From Marinimicrococcus sp033875255 (GTDB taxonomy: Bacteria > Pseudomonadota > Alphaproteobacteria > Geminicoccales > Geminicoccaceae), in the NCBI GenBank assembly GCA_033875255.1, contig JAWZSN010000011.1, positions 1-64,000 of the forward strand: DNA of 64,000 nucleotides, in the 5' to 3' direction. The notes beneath the pieces were generated by a model, which was not told the origin of the DNA, did not search any database, and was given only the letters and a program-made list of their open reading frames with translations. Below are positions 1 to 8,420 of the stretch, piece after piece (the first letter of the stretch is position 1; each line of letters begins with the position of its first letter). The position numbers and the translations under genes were made by a program.

Positions 1-1084
1 CGCCAGCCCCGGCGCCGCGCGGGTGTGAGACCGTGGAAAACCCGACCCGAGACCCGGCATGACTGCCCGGGTGGCGCAGCCCGAGGCCGCGCCCGCCGCC
101 GACACGGCGCATGGCCTGCCCCGCCTCCGTGCCATCCGCGGGGCAGGCGGCAAAGACGTACCCGAGCCTGCTGCGCCCAAGCGCCGCCCGCTGTGGTGCC
201 ACCGCGAGCATGCGCTGCAGGAGCTGGACGCGGAGCGGGCGCCGCATGGACGGGCCGTGGAAAAATCGAACCCGAGGCCCGCCATGGCGGCCCGGCTGGC
301 GCAGCCCGAGGCCGCGCCCGCCGCCGACACGGCGCATGGCATGACCCGCCTCCGCGCCATCCGCGGCGCCAGCGGCAAAGACGAACCCGAGCCTGCTGCG
401 CCCAAGCGCCGCCCGCTGTGGTGCCACCGCGAGCATGCGCTGCAGGAGCTGGACGCGGAGCGGGCGCCGCATGGACGGGCCGTGGAAAAATCGAACCCGA
501 GGCCCGCCATGGCGGCCCGGCTGGCGCCGCTCGAGGCCGCGCCCGCCGCCGACACGGCGCATGGCGTGACCCGCCTCAACGCCAACGGCGGCGCCGGCGG
601 CAAAGACGAACCCGAGCCTGCTGCTCCCAAGCGCGGCCAGCTGTGGTGGCGCCGCGAGCATGCGCTGCAGGAGCTGGACGCGGACCGGGCGCCGCGTGGA
701 TGGGTGGCCATGGAAAATTCGAACCTGAGGCCCGGCATGGCGGCCCGGCTGGCGCAGCCCGTGGCCGCGCCCGCCACCGACACGGCGCATGGCATGCCCC
801 GCCTCCGCGCCATCCGCGGCGCCAGCGGCAAAGACGAACCCGAGCCTGCTGGCCCCAAGCGCGGCCGGCTGCGGCGCGACCGCGAGCATGCGCTGCAGGA
901 GCTGGACGCGGACCGGGCGCCGCGTGGACGGGTGGCCATGGAAAATTCGAACCCGAGGACCGGCATGGCGGCCCGGCTGGCGCAGCCCGAGGCCGCGCCC
1001 GCCGCCGACACGGCGCATGGCATGCCCCGCCTCAACGCCAACGGCGGCGCCGGCGGCAAAGACGAACCCGAGCCTGCTGGCCCG
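1..1084. repeat. Tandem 225-228 bp repeat array
   Basis: Four complete copies and two partial ones can be read directly. Taking the recurring ATGGCGGCCCGG as the start of a unit, units begin at 59, 284, 509, 737 and 965, so the spacing is 225, 225, 228 and 228. Bases 1-58 match the tail of a unit, so the array continues upstream of the window. The fifth unit loses similarity near 1084. The last ~110 bp of units 1 and 2 are identical, and all spacings are multiples of three. Units 2 and 4 share one version of an internal segment while units 3 and 5 share another, which suggests recombination between copies. Confidence 0.9.
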
Positions 1085-1150
1085 CTCGCCGGCAACAGCG
1101 CCCAGCGGCGCCGGATGGAGGCTCGGCAGGGCCGGGCAGCGTACGGGTGA
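59..1150 (+). CDS. Possible repeat protein built from 75-76-residue units
   Basis: Of the three open plus-strand frames through the array, this one has the strongest G/C bias at third codon positions, as in the real genes nearby. It reads 363 residues: four full units and a partial fifth, each with motifs such as RLAQPEAAPAADTAHG and HREHALQELDAERAP. The units are rich in Ala, Pro, Arg and Glu, look largely disordered, and resemble no family I recognise. Points against it are the lack of a clear ribosome-binding site at 59, an in-frame TGA at 26-28 inside the preceding repeat fragment, and base differences between copies that are mostly non-synonymous. It may be a fragment of a longer broken gene or a non-coding array that happens to stay open. 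No function is proposed. Confidence 0.3.
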   Translation: MTARVAQPEAAPAADTAHGLPRLRAIRGAGGKDVPEPAAPKRRPLWCHREHALQELDAERAPHGRAVEKSNPRPAMAARLAQPEAAPAADTAHGMTRLRAIRGASGKDEPEPAAPKRRPLWCHREHALQELDAERAPHGRAVEKSNPRPAMAARLAPLEAAPAADTAHGVTRLNANGGAGGKDEPEPAAPKRGQLWWRREHALQELDADRAPRGWVAMENSNLRPGMAARLAQPVAAPATDTAHGMPRLRAIRGASGKDEPEPAGPKRGRLRRDREHALQELDADRAPRGRVAMENSNPRTGMAARLAQPEAAPAADTAHGMPRLNANGGAGGKDEPEPAGPLAGNSAQRRRMEARQGRAAYG

Positions 1151-1526
1151 GACCCGGGTGCGAGGCCGGCACGGCGGCGCTGCGGGACGGGAGGGCGGGG
1201 CCGCGGATGGCGCTGCACGCGGCATTTTCCCAAGCTCCTTTGGCGGTTGGAGGTGGCGCCGGCACCGCCTTGCACGGCCCGCCGCGACGGCGGCCGTTAT
1301 CCTCCGGTCGCGTGGGCGGGAGCACCGGGGATCCACCAGCCGGCAGTCCCGCCCTCTGGTATCGAGCGGCCCGTTGGCGCATAGTGGGTGGTCGCATAGT
1401 GGGTGTGATCTTGTGTCTCCTGTCACGGCCGGCGCAGCCGGTCCTGGCGACATTCTCCCGGCCTTCGGCATCGGATGGGGAGCAAGAGCGGCGAGCGGGG
1501 GTCCCTTCGCTGCGGGGAGACTGGCC
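1151..1526. other. Intergenic region with a 13-bp direct repeat
   Basis: No convincing gene is present between the repeat array and the TPR gene. Two features stand out. A 13-bp sequence, CGCATAGTGGGTG, occurs at 1378-1390 and again at 1393-1405 (15-bp period), about 120 bp before the start codon at 1527, and could be a tandem regulator site. Around 1206-1245 a stretch resembles the GCGCTGCGCGCGGC terminator-like element found elsewhere in the window, but it is too diverged to call. Confidence 0.5.
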
Positions 1527-3338
1527 ATGCCGAAACGGCAGAATCTGGCGGCCCTTCTGGGCGGCTCGACGGTGGCGGCTTCCGCCATGATCGCGGTGTC
1601 TGCAGCGCCTGTCCCGCCGGACGTCGCGACGGATCGGCCCCCGGGGATCGAGCAGCTGCTCGATCCGGCGTCGGTGGCGCGCGGCGTGTGCGGCCCGCAG
1701 GACAGGAAGCGCAGCACGTTCTTCAAGCCGGGCTTCGTGCAGCTGGCCGCCGCCACGCAGGCGACCGGGGCGCGGGATGCCGACGCGGAGCCCTGGAACT
1801 TCCTGGGCGATCTGAGCTGGAAGGTGACAGCGACCCCCGATGCCCAGGCATGGTTCGACCAGGGCCTGCGCTGGAGCTATGCCTTCAACCACATGGAGGC
1901 GCTGCGCGCGTTCAGGAAGGCGCAGGCGCTCGACCCTGACTGCGCCATGTGCTCTTGGGGCGAGGCTTTCGCGCTCGGGCCCAATATCAACGCCCCCATG
2001 GACGAGGCGGCCGTCGGGCCGGCCTTCGCCGCGGCGATGCGGGCGCAGGAGCTGGCCGCAAGGAGCACGCCGGGCGAGCAGGCGGTGATCGCGGCCATCG
2101 TGAAGCGCTACGCGACCTCGCCCGGGGCCGACCGCGCGGCGCTGGACCGGGCCTATGCCGATGCCATGGCAGAGGCGGCCACGGCGTTTCCCGCCGATCA
2201 CGCCATCGCCACGCTTTACGCCGACGCGCTGATGAACCTCTCGCCCTGGGACTACTGGGAGAGCGATCACGCCACCCCGAGAGAGCATATCGCGCCGGCC
2301 ATTGCGGCGGTCGAGAAGGTGCTGGCGGAGAACCCCGACCACAGCTTCGCCATCCACCTCTACATCCATCTGGTCGAAGCCTCGACCACGCCCGGGCGGG
2401 CCGCGCCCTTCGCCGACCGGCTGGCGGCCGCCATGCCGGGCGCCGGCCACATCGTGCACATGCCGGGCCACATCTACTTCAGGATCGGCCGCTATCTCGA
2501 CGCGCTGGAGAGCAACCACGCGGCGGTCGCCGCCGACGAGTTCCTGTTCGAGCAGATCGACGATCCCGGTCTCTATGCCTGGAGCTACTACCCGCACAAC
2601 GTGCACTTCCTGCTGGAATCGGCGCGTCTCGCCGGCGACGCCGAGACCGCCCTGGAGGCCGCGGAGAAGCTGCCCGGGGTGATGTCGGACGAGGTCGCGC
2701 GGGTGCTGCCCTGGGTCGAGATCATCAAGGCCGCGCCCTACTTCGCCCACGCCCAGTTCAGTCCGCCCGCAACGACGCTGGCGCTGCCCGAGCCCGGCTC
2801 AGGCTTTCCCTACGTGACAGCGATGTGGCACTACGCGCGGGGCGTGGCGCAGGCGATGGCCGGCGATGCTGCGGCGGCGCGCGAGGAGATCGCATCGATA
2901 GAGGCGATCGCGAAGGAGACCGACTGGAGCCACATGACCGATGGCGGCGTGCCGGCGCCCGAGCTTCTCGAGCTGGCCCGCCACCTGGTGACGGGGCGGA
3001 TCGCCCAGGCCCAGGGCAGGTTCGAGGATGCGGTCGCCGCCTTCGACGAGGCGGCGGCCCTGCAGGACAGTCTGCCCTATCTCGAGCCGCCCTACTGGTA
3101 TTACCCGGTGCACCAGTCGCTGGGCGCAGCCTTGCTGCAGGCCGGCCACCCCATCGAGGCCGAGGCGGTGTTCGAGCGCGGGCTGCTCGACTTCCCCAAC
3201 AATGCCTGGTCGCTCTGGGGCCTCGTGCAGGCCCGCAAGGCGCGCGGCGACGAGGCGGGTGCTGCTGCCACCGAGGCACTGTTCCGCAAGGCCTGGGGCG
3301 GCGACGCCCGGGCCATGCCGGAGCTGGCACGGCTCTGA
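1527..3338 (+). CDS. Exported tetratricopeptide-repeat protein
   Basis: The product is 603 residues. It starts at ATG 1527, preceded by GGGGAGA at 1514-1520, and the first ~28 residues form a Sec-type signal peptide (basic MPKR, then an Ala-rich hydrophobic stretch ending ...AVSAAP). Helical repeats of TPR type follow: a WSYAFNHMEALRAFRKAQ unit and, near the C-terminus, AQAQGRFEDAVAAFDEA and GHPIEAEAVFERGL units. The segment MCSWGEAFALGPNINAPM is typical of a widespread family of uncharacterised TPR proteins. TPRs usually mediate protein contacts; the partner is unknown. The gene stands alone, converging on putA, so context does not help. Function is not assigned beyond periplasmic or outer-envelope scaffold. 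Confidence 0.85.
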   Translation: MPKRQNLAALLGGSTVAASAMIAVSAAPVPPDVATDRPPGIEQLLDPASVARGVCGPQDRKRSTFFKPGFVQLAAATQATGARDADAEPWNFLGDLSWKVTATPDAQAWFDQGLRWSYAFNHMEALRAFRKAQALDPDCAMCSWGEAFALGPNINAPMDEAAVGPAFAAAMRAQELAARSTPGEQAVIAAIVKRYATSPGADRAALDRAYADAMAEAATAFPADHAIATLYADALMNLSPWDYWESDHATPREHIAPAIAAVEKVLAENPDHSFAIHLYIHLVEASTTPGRAAPFADRLAAAMPGAGHIVHMPGHIYFRIGRYLDALESNHAAVAADEFLFEQIDDPGLYAWSYYPHNVHFLLESARLAGDAETALEAAEKLPGVMSDEVARVLPWVEIIKAAPYFAHAQFSPPATTLALPEPGSGFPYVTAMWHYARGVAQAMAGDAAAAREEIASIEAIAKETDWSHMTDGGVPAPELLELARHLVTGRIAQAQGRFEDAVAAFDEAAALQDSLPYLEPPYWYYPVHQSLGAALLQAGHPIEAEAVFERGLLDFPNNAWSLWGLVQARKARGDEAGAAATEALFRKAWGGDARAMPELARL

Positions 3339-3408
3339 CAACGAGGCGGCGGGCTCCCGCCCGGCAGGATCGCTGGAAGAGATGAAGATCCGCTGAACGT
3401 TCACCGAT

Positions 3409-3450
3409 GCCAACTGACGGAAAACAAGAAGCAAAAGCCGCGCGCAGCGC
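3409..3450 (-). repeat. Interspersed terminator-like element, copy A
   Basis: Read on the minus strand, this 42-bp element begins GCGCTGCGCGCGGCTTTTGC and ends GTCAGTTGGC. It matches 39 of 42 bases of the copy at 58311-58352. It contains a short GCGC-TGC-GCGC hairpin followed by a T-rich tract and lies just after the putA stop codon on the transcribed strand, so it may end the catabolic operon. Confidence 0.65.
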
Positions 3451-3457
3451 CCCGTCA

Positions 3458-3478
3458 GGGGGCCCCGTCCCGGCCCCC
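3458..3478. terminator. GC hairpin between converging genes
   Basis: GGGGGCC (3458-3464) and GGCCCCC (3472-3478) form a perfect 7-bp stem with a 7-base loop. It sits between the TPR gene and putA, which converge. No long T-run follows on the plus strand; on the minus strand the T-rich element at 3409-3450 follows. A shared bidirectional terminator is likely but unproved. Confidence 0.4.
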
Positions 3479-3532
3479 TTCGCCTCCAGCCAGTCGCGAA
3501 ACGCCCCCGGCCGTGCCGGATCGCGAGCGCCG

Positions 3533-6500
3533 CTATGCGGCCGAGATACCGAGCAGGGAGGGATTGCCACCCGAGGCGGTGGTATCCTCGCTGACGGCGC
3601 GCTCGACGCAGAGGCGGACGGCGTCGTCGGTGGAGCGCAGCAGCGGGACGCGCGGGCCGTCGCGCCGGGCCAGGGCCTGGCGGATGTCGCGCACCGTGTC
3701 GTCCAGGGCGTCGAGCAGCACCGCCTCGACGGCCTGCTCGGCTGCCAGCCGCGCCGGCTCGCCCTCGACCACCCGGGCGCGGCCCGGCGCCTCCGCGTTG
3801 ATGGCGGCTGCCAGCGCCGCGGCGGCGTCCGCATCGGCCGCCCTGGCGAGCAGCACCGCGTTGCCGGTGGCGAAGGCCAGTGCCGCCTGGCCGGCGAGGC
3901 TCGCAGCATCGGGGCCGAGGCAGAGGGCCGCGCCGCGCGGGCCGAGCAGGAAGGTGTTGCGCTCGCCGGTCGGCCCCGGGAGGGTGACGGGTGCCGTCGA
4001 TACCTGCCGGGCGCGCAGCAGGGCCTCCCGGGCGGGCGCCTGGAGGGCGGGGTCGAGACGGGCGAGCAGCGCCCCCGCGCCTGGCGGCCGATCGTCCTGC
4101 ACCGCTGGCGCCGTCGGGCGGGTGAAGCGGGTGAGGTAGTTGGGGCCGCCGGCCTTGGGGCCGGTGCCCGAGAGGCCCTCGCCGCCGAAGGGCTGGACGC
4201 CCACCACCGCGCCGATCTGGTTGCGGTTGACGTAGATGTTGCCGATGCGGGCGCGGGCGCACACCGCGTCGACCCGCGCGTCGATGCGGCTGTGGATTCC
4301 CAGCGTCAGGCCGTAGCCCAGCGCGTTGATACGGTCGACCATCTCTTCCAGCCGGCTCTCCGCGTAGCGCACCACATGGAGGACGGGGCCGAAGACCTCG
4401 CGGCCGAGCTGGTCCAGGCTGTCCAGCCGGAAGGCGCAGGGTGCGACGAACGTGCCGGGCGGGCAGGCGTCGGGGAGCTCGACGCGGAACAGCAGCCGCC
4501 CCTCCCCCTCCAGCCGCGCGCAGTGCTCGAGAATGTCCTTGCGCGCCGCCTCGTCGATCACCGGGCCGACGTCGGTGGCGTGGTGCCACGGATCGCCGAT
4601 CACCAGCTCGCGCGCGGCACCTTCCAGCATCTCGAGGATCGAGGGCGCCACCTCCTCCTGGACCAGCAGCACGCGCAGCGCCGAGCAGCGCTGGCCGGCG
4701 CTCTGAAAGGCCGAGACGACGATGTCGCGGACCGCCTGCTCGGGCAAGGCGGTGCTGTCGACGATCATCGCGTTGAGGCCGCCGGTCTCCGCCACCAGCG
4801 GCGCCCGCGCGTCGCCGTGCTGCGCCATGGCGCGGTCGATCGCCTGGGCGGTCTCGGTCGAGCCGGTAAAGCACACGCCCTTCGTGCGCGGGTCGCAGGT
4901 GAGTGCGGCACCAACGATCGCACCGTCGCCCGGCAGGAGCTGCAGCACGTCCTCCGGCACGCCCGCCTCGTGCAGCAACGCCACCGCGCGCGCGGCGATG
5001 AGCGGGGTCTGCTCGGCCGGCTTGGCGAGCACCGTGTTGCCGGCCATCAGGGCGGCCGCGATCTGCCCGGTGAAGATGGCGAGCGGAAAGTTCCAGGGCG
5101 AGATGCAGACGATCGGCCCGAGCGCGAGGCGGCCGCCGGCAGCGAACACGCGGCGACCCTCGGCGGCATAGTAGCGCAGGAAGTCGACCGCCTCGCGCAC
5201 CTCGGCCACGCCGTCGAGGCGGGTCTTGCCGGCCTCGCGGGTCGCGATGGCGAACAGCTCGGGCGCGTGGGCCTCGTAGAGCTCGGCCGCCCGCTCGAGA
5301 ATGGCGGCGCGCTCGCCGGCTCCCCGGGCCTCCCAGCTGCCCTGCGCGGCCGCGGCCCGCCCGAGGGCCAAGCCTGCCTGTTCGGCGGTGGCCTCGACGA
5401 CCTCGCCCACCACGTCGCGCGGGTCGACCGGGCTGGTGACCGGGCGCGCCGCCGCCGCTTCGCCCGGTCCCGGTGCCGCCCGCCAGCTCGCGTCGCGGAA
5501 CGGCGCCAGCGCCGCGTCGAGCTCCTCGAGCGTCTTCGTGCGGTAGAGGTTCCAGCCCCTGGAGTTGCGGCGCGCGCTGCCGAAGAGCCGGGGCGGCAGC
5601 GGGATGCCCGGATGGGGAAGCTCGCTCGCCTGCTCCAGCACCGAGACCGGGTCGCGGGCGATCACGGCGGGCGGAATCGACTTGTCGAGGATCTGGTGGA
5701 CGAACGAGCTGTTGGCACCGTTCTCGAGGAGACGGCGCACCAGATAGGCGAGCAGGTCCTCGTGGACGCCCACCGGTGCATAGATCCGCCGCCGCCTGCC
5801 GTCCTCCTTGCGCAGCATCCCGTGCAGCGCCTCGCCCATCCCGTGCAGCCGCTGGAACTCGAAGGCCACGCCCTCGGGCGCCAGCTCGTTGACCGCGCAG
5901 ATGGTGTGGGCGTTGTGGGTGGCGAACTGCGGGTAGATCCGGTCGGCGCAGGCGAACAGGCGCTGCGCGCAGACCAGATAGGCCAGATCGGTGCTCTCCT
6001 TGCGGGTGTAGACCGGGTAGGTCTCGATACCCTGGAGCTGGGCGATCTTGATCTCGGTGTCCCAGTAGGCACCCTTGACCAGCCGGACGCTGATCCGCCG
6101 GTCGAGCCGCTCGCACAGCCCGTGCAGCCAGTCGATGACCGCAGGCGCGGTCTTGGCGTAGGCCTGGACCACCACGCCGAACCCGTCCCAGCCCTTCAGG
6201 CTCGAGGAGCGCAGCACCGCCTCGATGACATCCAGGGAAAGATCGAGCCGGTCGGCTTCCTCGGCGTCGACGGCAAAGCCGATATTGGCGGCGCGGGCAT
6301 GCTCGGCGAGTGCCGCCACCCGCGGCACCAGCTCCATCATGACCCGGTCGCGCTGGAGCTGCTCGTAGCGCGGGTGGAGGGCCGAGAGCTTGACCGAGAT
6401 GCCGGGATTGCCGTGCGGATCGTCGCCTCGTGCATGCTCGGCGATGGCCGAGATGGCCGCCGAGTAGGACAGGAAATAGCGGTAGGCGTCCTTCGAGGTG

Positions 6501-7114
6501 CGGGCCGCCTCGCCCAGCATGTCGAAGGAGTGCAGCCAGCCTTCGCGCATGTCGCCCTGGGCGTTCTTCAAGGCCTCGTCGATGTTGCGGCCCAGCACGA
6601 ACTGCCGGCCCAGGATCTTCATGGCCTCGCCGACTGCCTTGCGGGCCACCGGCTCGCCCAGCCGGCGCACGATCCCGTGCATGGTGGCGCCCAGATCGGC
6701 GGCATCGGCGGGAATCCGCCCGAACAGGCGGCCGGTCAGCATCAAGGCCCAGGTCGAGGCGTTGATGAGCGCCGATTCCGCCTTGCCGCGATGCCTCGTC
6801 CAGTCGCCGCCGCCGATCTTGTCGGAGATCAGCGCGTCGAGCGAGCGGGCATCGGGGGTCCGCAGATAGGCCTCGGCGAGGCACATCAGGGCGATCCCCT
6901 CCTCGGTGCCGAGCCCGTACTCGGCGAGGAACCGCTCCATCAGGCCGGGATCGGCCACCTCGCGCAGCGCGCCCACCACCTCGGCGGCGCGCGAGGCGAC
7001 CGCCTGCCGCCGCGCCGGCACCAGCTCGAGCTCCGCCAGAAGCGCGCGCACGCGCTCGCTCTCGTCGGCGAAGCCCAGCTCGCGAACCCTCGCGCGTGCG
7101 CCGCTCATGTCCAT
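3533..7114 (-). CDS. putA: Bifunctional proline dehydrogenase / L-glutamate gamma-semialdehyde dehydrogenase PutA
   Basis: PutA oxidises proline to pyrroline-5-carboxylate with FAD and then glutamate semialdehyde to glutamate with NAD. The product is 1193 residues. The proline dehydrogenase half carries SVKLSALHPRYE (~240-251) and RLVKGAYWDTE (~344-354). The aldehyde dehydrogenase half has ISPWNFPLAIFTG (~671-683), FTGSTE (~749), AETGG with the catalytic-site Glu (~776) and GQRCSA with the nucleophile Cys at ~810. The C-terminal TTASGGNPSLL motif is typical. There is no N-terminal ribbon-helix-helix region, so it should not be a DNA-binding autoregulator like the enterobacterial protein. ATG 7114 is chosen because AGGGGAGGGG lies 6 bases upstream. 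It is the last gene of the operon, 40 bp after the DadA-like gene. Confidence 0.97.
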   Translation of the reverse strand: MDMSGARARVRELGFADESERVRALLAELELVPARRQAVASRAAEVVGALREVADPGLMERFLAEYGLGTEEGIALMCLAEAYLRTPDARSLDALISDKIGGGDWTRHRGKAESALINASTWALMLTGRLFGRIPADAADLGATMHGIVRRLGEPVARKAVGEAMKILGRQFVLGRNIDEALKNAQGDMREGWLHSFDMLGEAARTSKDAYRYFLSYSAAISAIAEHARGDDPHGNPGISVKLSALHPRYEQLQRDRVMMELVPRVAALAEHARAANIGFAVDAEEADRLDLSLDVIEAVLRSSSLKGWDGFGVVVQAYAKTAPAVIDWLHGLCERLDRRISVRLVKGAYWDTEIKIAQLQGIETYPVYTRKESTDLAYLVCAQRLFACADRIYPQFATHNAHTICAVNELAPEGVAFEFQRLHGMGEALHGMLRKEDGRRRRIYAPVGVHEDLLAYLVRRLLENGANSSFVHQILDKSIPPAVIARDPVSVLEQASELPHPGIPLPPRLFGSARRNSRGWNLYRTKTLEELDAALAPFRDASWRAAPGPGEAAAARPVTSPVDPRDVVGEVVEATAEQAGLALGRAAAAQGSWEARGAGERAAILERAAELYEAHAPELFAIATREAGKTRLDGVAEVREAVDFLRYYAAEGRRVFAAGGRLALGPIVCISPWNFPLAIFTGQIAAALMAGNTVLAKPAEQTPLIAARAVALLHEAGVPEDVLQLLPGDGAIVGAALTCDPRTKGVCFTGSTETAQAIDRAMAQHGDARAPLVAETGGLNAMIVDSTALPEQAVRDIVVSAFQSAGQRCSALRVLLVQEEVAPSILEMLEGAARELVIGDPWHHATDVGPVIDEAARKDILEHCARLEGEGRLLFRVELPDACPPGTFVAPCAFRLDSLDQLGREVFGPVLHVVRYAESRLEEMVDRINALGYGLTLGIHSRIDARVDAVCARARIGNIYVNRNQIGAVVGVQPFGGEGLSGTGPKAGGPNYLTRFTRPTAPAVQDDRPPGAGALLARLDPALQAPAREALLRARQVSTAPVTLPGPTGERNTFLLGPRGAALCLGPDAASLAGQAALAFATGNAVLLARAADADAAAALAAAINAEAPGRARVVEGEPARLAAEQAVEAVLLDALDDTVRDIRQALARRDGPRVPLLRSTDDAVRLCVERAVSEDTTASGGNPSLLGISAA

Positions 7115-7154
7115 GACAGGCCCCTCCCCTGAACGTCCGCTCGTCCCGTCGATA

Positions 7155-8402
7155 CTAGCTCGCGAACCGCGTGATGGCGTAGGGCGCCGGGTCGACCGGC
7201 ATCGTCCCGCCGGTGGCGATGCCGGCCACCATGCGGCCGGTGATGGGTCCCGAGGTGAGGCCCACATGGCCATGGCCGAAGGCGTAGATGACATTCTCGT
7301 GCCGCCGCGCCTTGCCGATCACCGGCACGCTGTCGGGCACCGAGGGGCGATGGCCGAGCCAACGCGTCGGCCGGTCGGTATTGAGGCCCGGGAACATCTT
7401 CCGGGCGAGGCCCGCCAGCTTCTCGGCCCGCTCGAAGCGCGGCGGCGCGTCGAGCCCGGCGATCTCGACAGTGCCCGCGACCCTCAGGCCCATGGCCATC
7501 GGGGTCGAGAAGAACTTGTCGTCGGCATTGCCGATCGGCCGGCTGATGGTGATGCCCGGCTCCGGCAGGACGACGTGATAGCCGCGCTCGCTCTCCAGCG
7601 GCACGTCATCGCCCAGCATCCGGCAGAGCGCAGCCGAGGCGGCGCCGGCAGCGATCACCACGATCTCGGCCGGCTCGGCGCCGCCGCTGGTCTCGACGCC
7701 GGTGACGCGCGCATCGCTGCGCACGAAGCCGGTGGCCTTCTCGCGGACGAACCTGCCGCCCTCGGCCAGGACCAGATCGGCCACCGCCTGGGCGAGAAGC
7801 TGCGGATCGACGGTATGGGCACTGTCGGTGATCAGGATGCCGCCCTTGAAGCTGCGGTCGAGCGCCGGCTCGAGCTGGCGCAGCTCGTCGGCGGAGACCT
7901 TCTCGACCGGCACGCCGTGCTCGCGCCGCAGGCGGCCCACCAGGTCCTCGCCGCCGCTGGCCTCCTGGCGCGAGACCACGAGCTGGCCGCGCTGGCGGAC
8001 CAGCCGCTCGAACTCCTCGTGCGGCAGGATCGCCTTGTACTCGCCCACGCAGCCGCGCACCAAGGGGGCGATGGCCGCCGCCGAGCGCTCCACCACCGGC
8101 AGGCTCGAGGCGCGAATCCAGGCGAAGAGCCACGGCAGCGCCCTGGGCAGATAACGCCAGCGCACCGAGAGCGGGCCGTCGGGGTCGAGCAGCCACTTGG
8201 GCACCTGCTGGAGCATGCCCGGCATCGCCATCGGCGCCACCGAGCCGGTGCTGAGCGAGCCTGCATTGCCGAAGGTGGCCCCGCTGCCCGGCGGCTGCGG
8301 GTCGACCACCGCGACCTCGTAGCCGGCCCGACGCAGCTGCAGGGCCGAGCACACGCCCACGATACCCGCACCGATGACGACCGCCCGCCTCGCCTCGCTC
8401 AT
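7155..8402 (-). CDS. FAD-dependent amino-acid dehydrogenase, DadA family
   Basis: This 415-residue flavoprotein opens with the dinucleotide-binding motif VVIGAGIVGVCSALQLRRAG and the DadA hallmark PGSGATFGNAGSLS shortly after. Length and layout fit membrane-associated D-amino-acid dehydrogenases, which oxidise amino or imino acids to 2-oxo acids or cyclic imines and feed electrons to the respiratory chain. The C-terminal NVIYAFGHGHVGLTSGP is the usual FAD-contacting end. ATG 8402 has GGGGGAG about 9 bases upstream. It lies directly before putA and after an enolase-superfamily enzyme, so the substrate may be a D-amino acid or cyclic (hydroxy)imino acid made by the neighbours; that is inference. 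DadA proper, hydroxyproline oxidase or a sarcosine-oxidase-like role cannot be separated by eye. Confidence 0.88.
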   Translation of the reverse strand: MSEARRAVVIGAGIVGVCSALQLRRAGYEVAVVDPQPPGSGATFGNAGSLSTGSVAPMAMPGMLQQVPKWLLDPDGPLSVRWRYLPRALPWLFAWIRASSLPVVERSAAAIAPLVRGCVGEYKAILPHEEFERLVRQRGQLVVSRQEASGGEDLVGRLRREHGVPVEKVSADELRQLEPALDRSFKGGILITDSAHTVDPQLLAQAVADLVLAEGGRFVREKATGFVRSDARVTGVETSGGAEPAEIVVIAAGAASAALCRMLGDDVPLESERGYHVVLPEPGITISRPIGNADDKFFSTPMAMGLRVAGTVEIAGLDAPPRFERAEKLAGLARKMFPGLNTDRPTRWLGHRPSVPDSVPVIGKARRHENVIYAFGHGHVGLTSGPITGRMVAGIATGGTMPVDPAPYAITRFAS

Positions 8403-8420
8403 CTGCTCGTCTCCCCCGGG

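Noticed and set aside
1..1084. CRISPR array as an explanation of the repeats.
   Set aside because: Units are 225-228 bp and contiguous with no unique spacers, and there are no cas genes.
1032..2750. A 572-residue minus-strand open frame across the TPR gene and repeats.
   Set aside because: Antisense to a gene with a signal peptide, ribosome site and TPR motifs; the composition is Arg/Gly-rich as expected for a shadow.
3407..7132. A 1241-residue open frame on the plus strand opposite putA.
   Set aside because: It is the antisense shadow of a clear PutA gene in very GC-rich DNA and shows no domain or ribosome site of its own.
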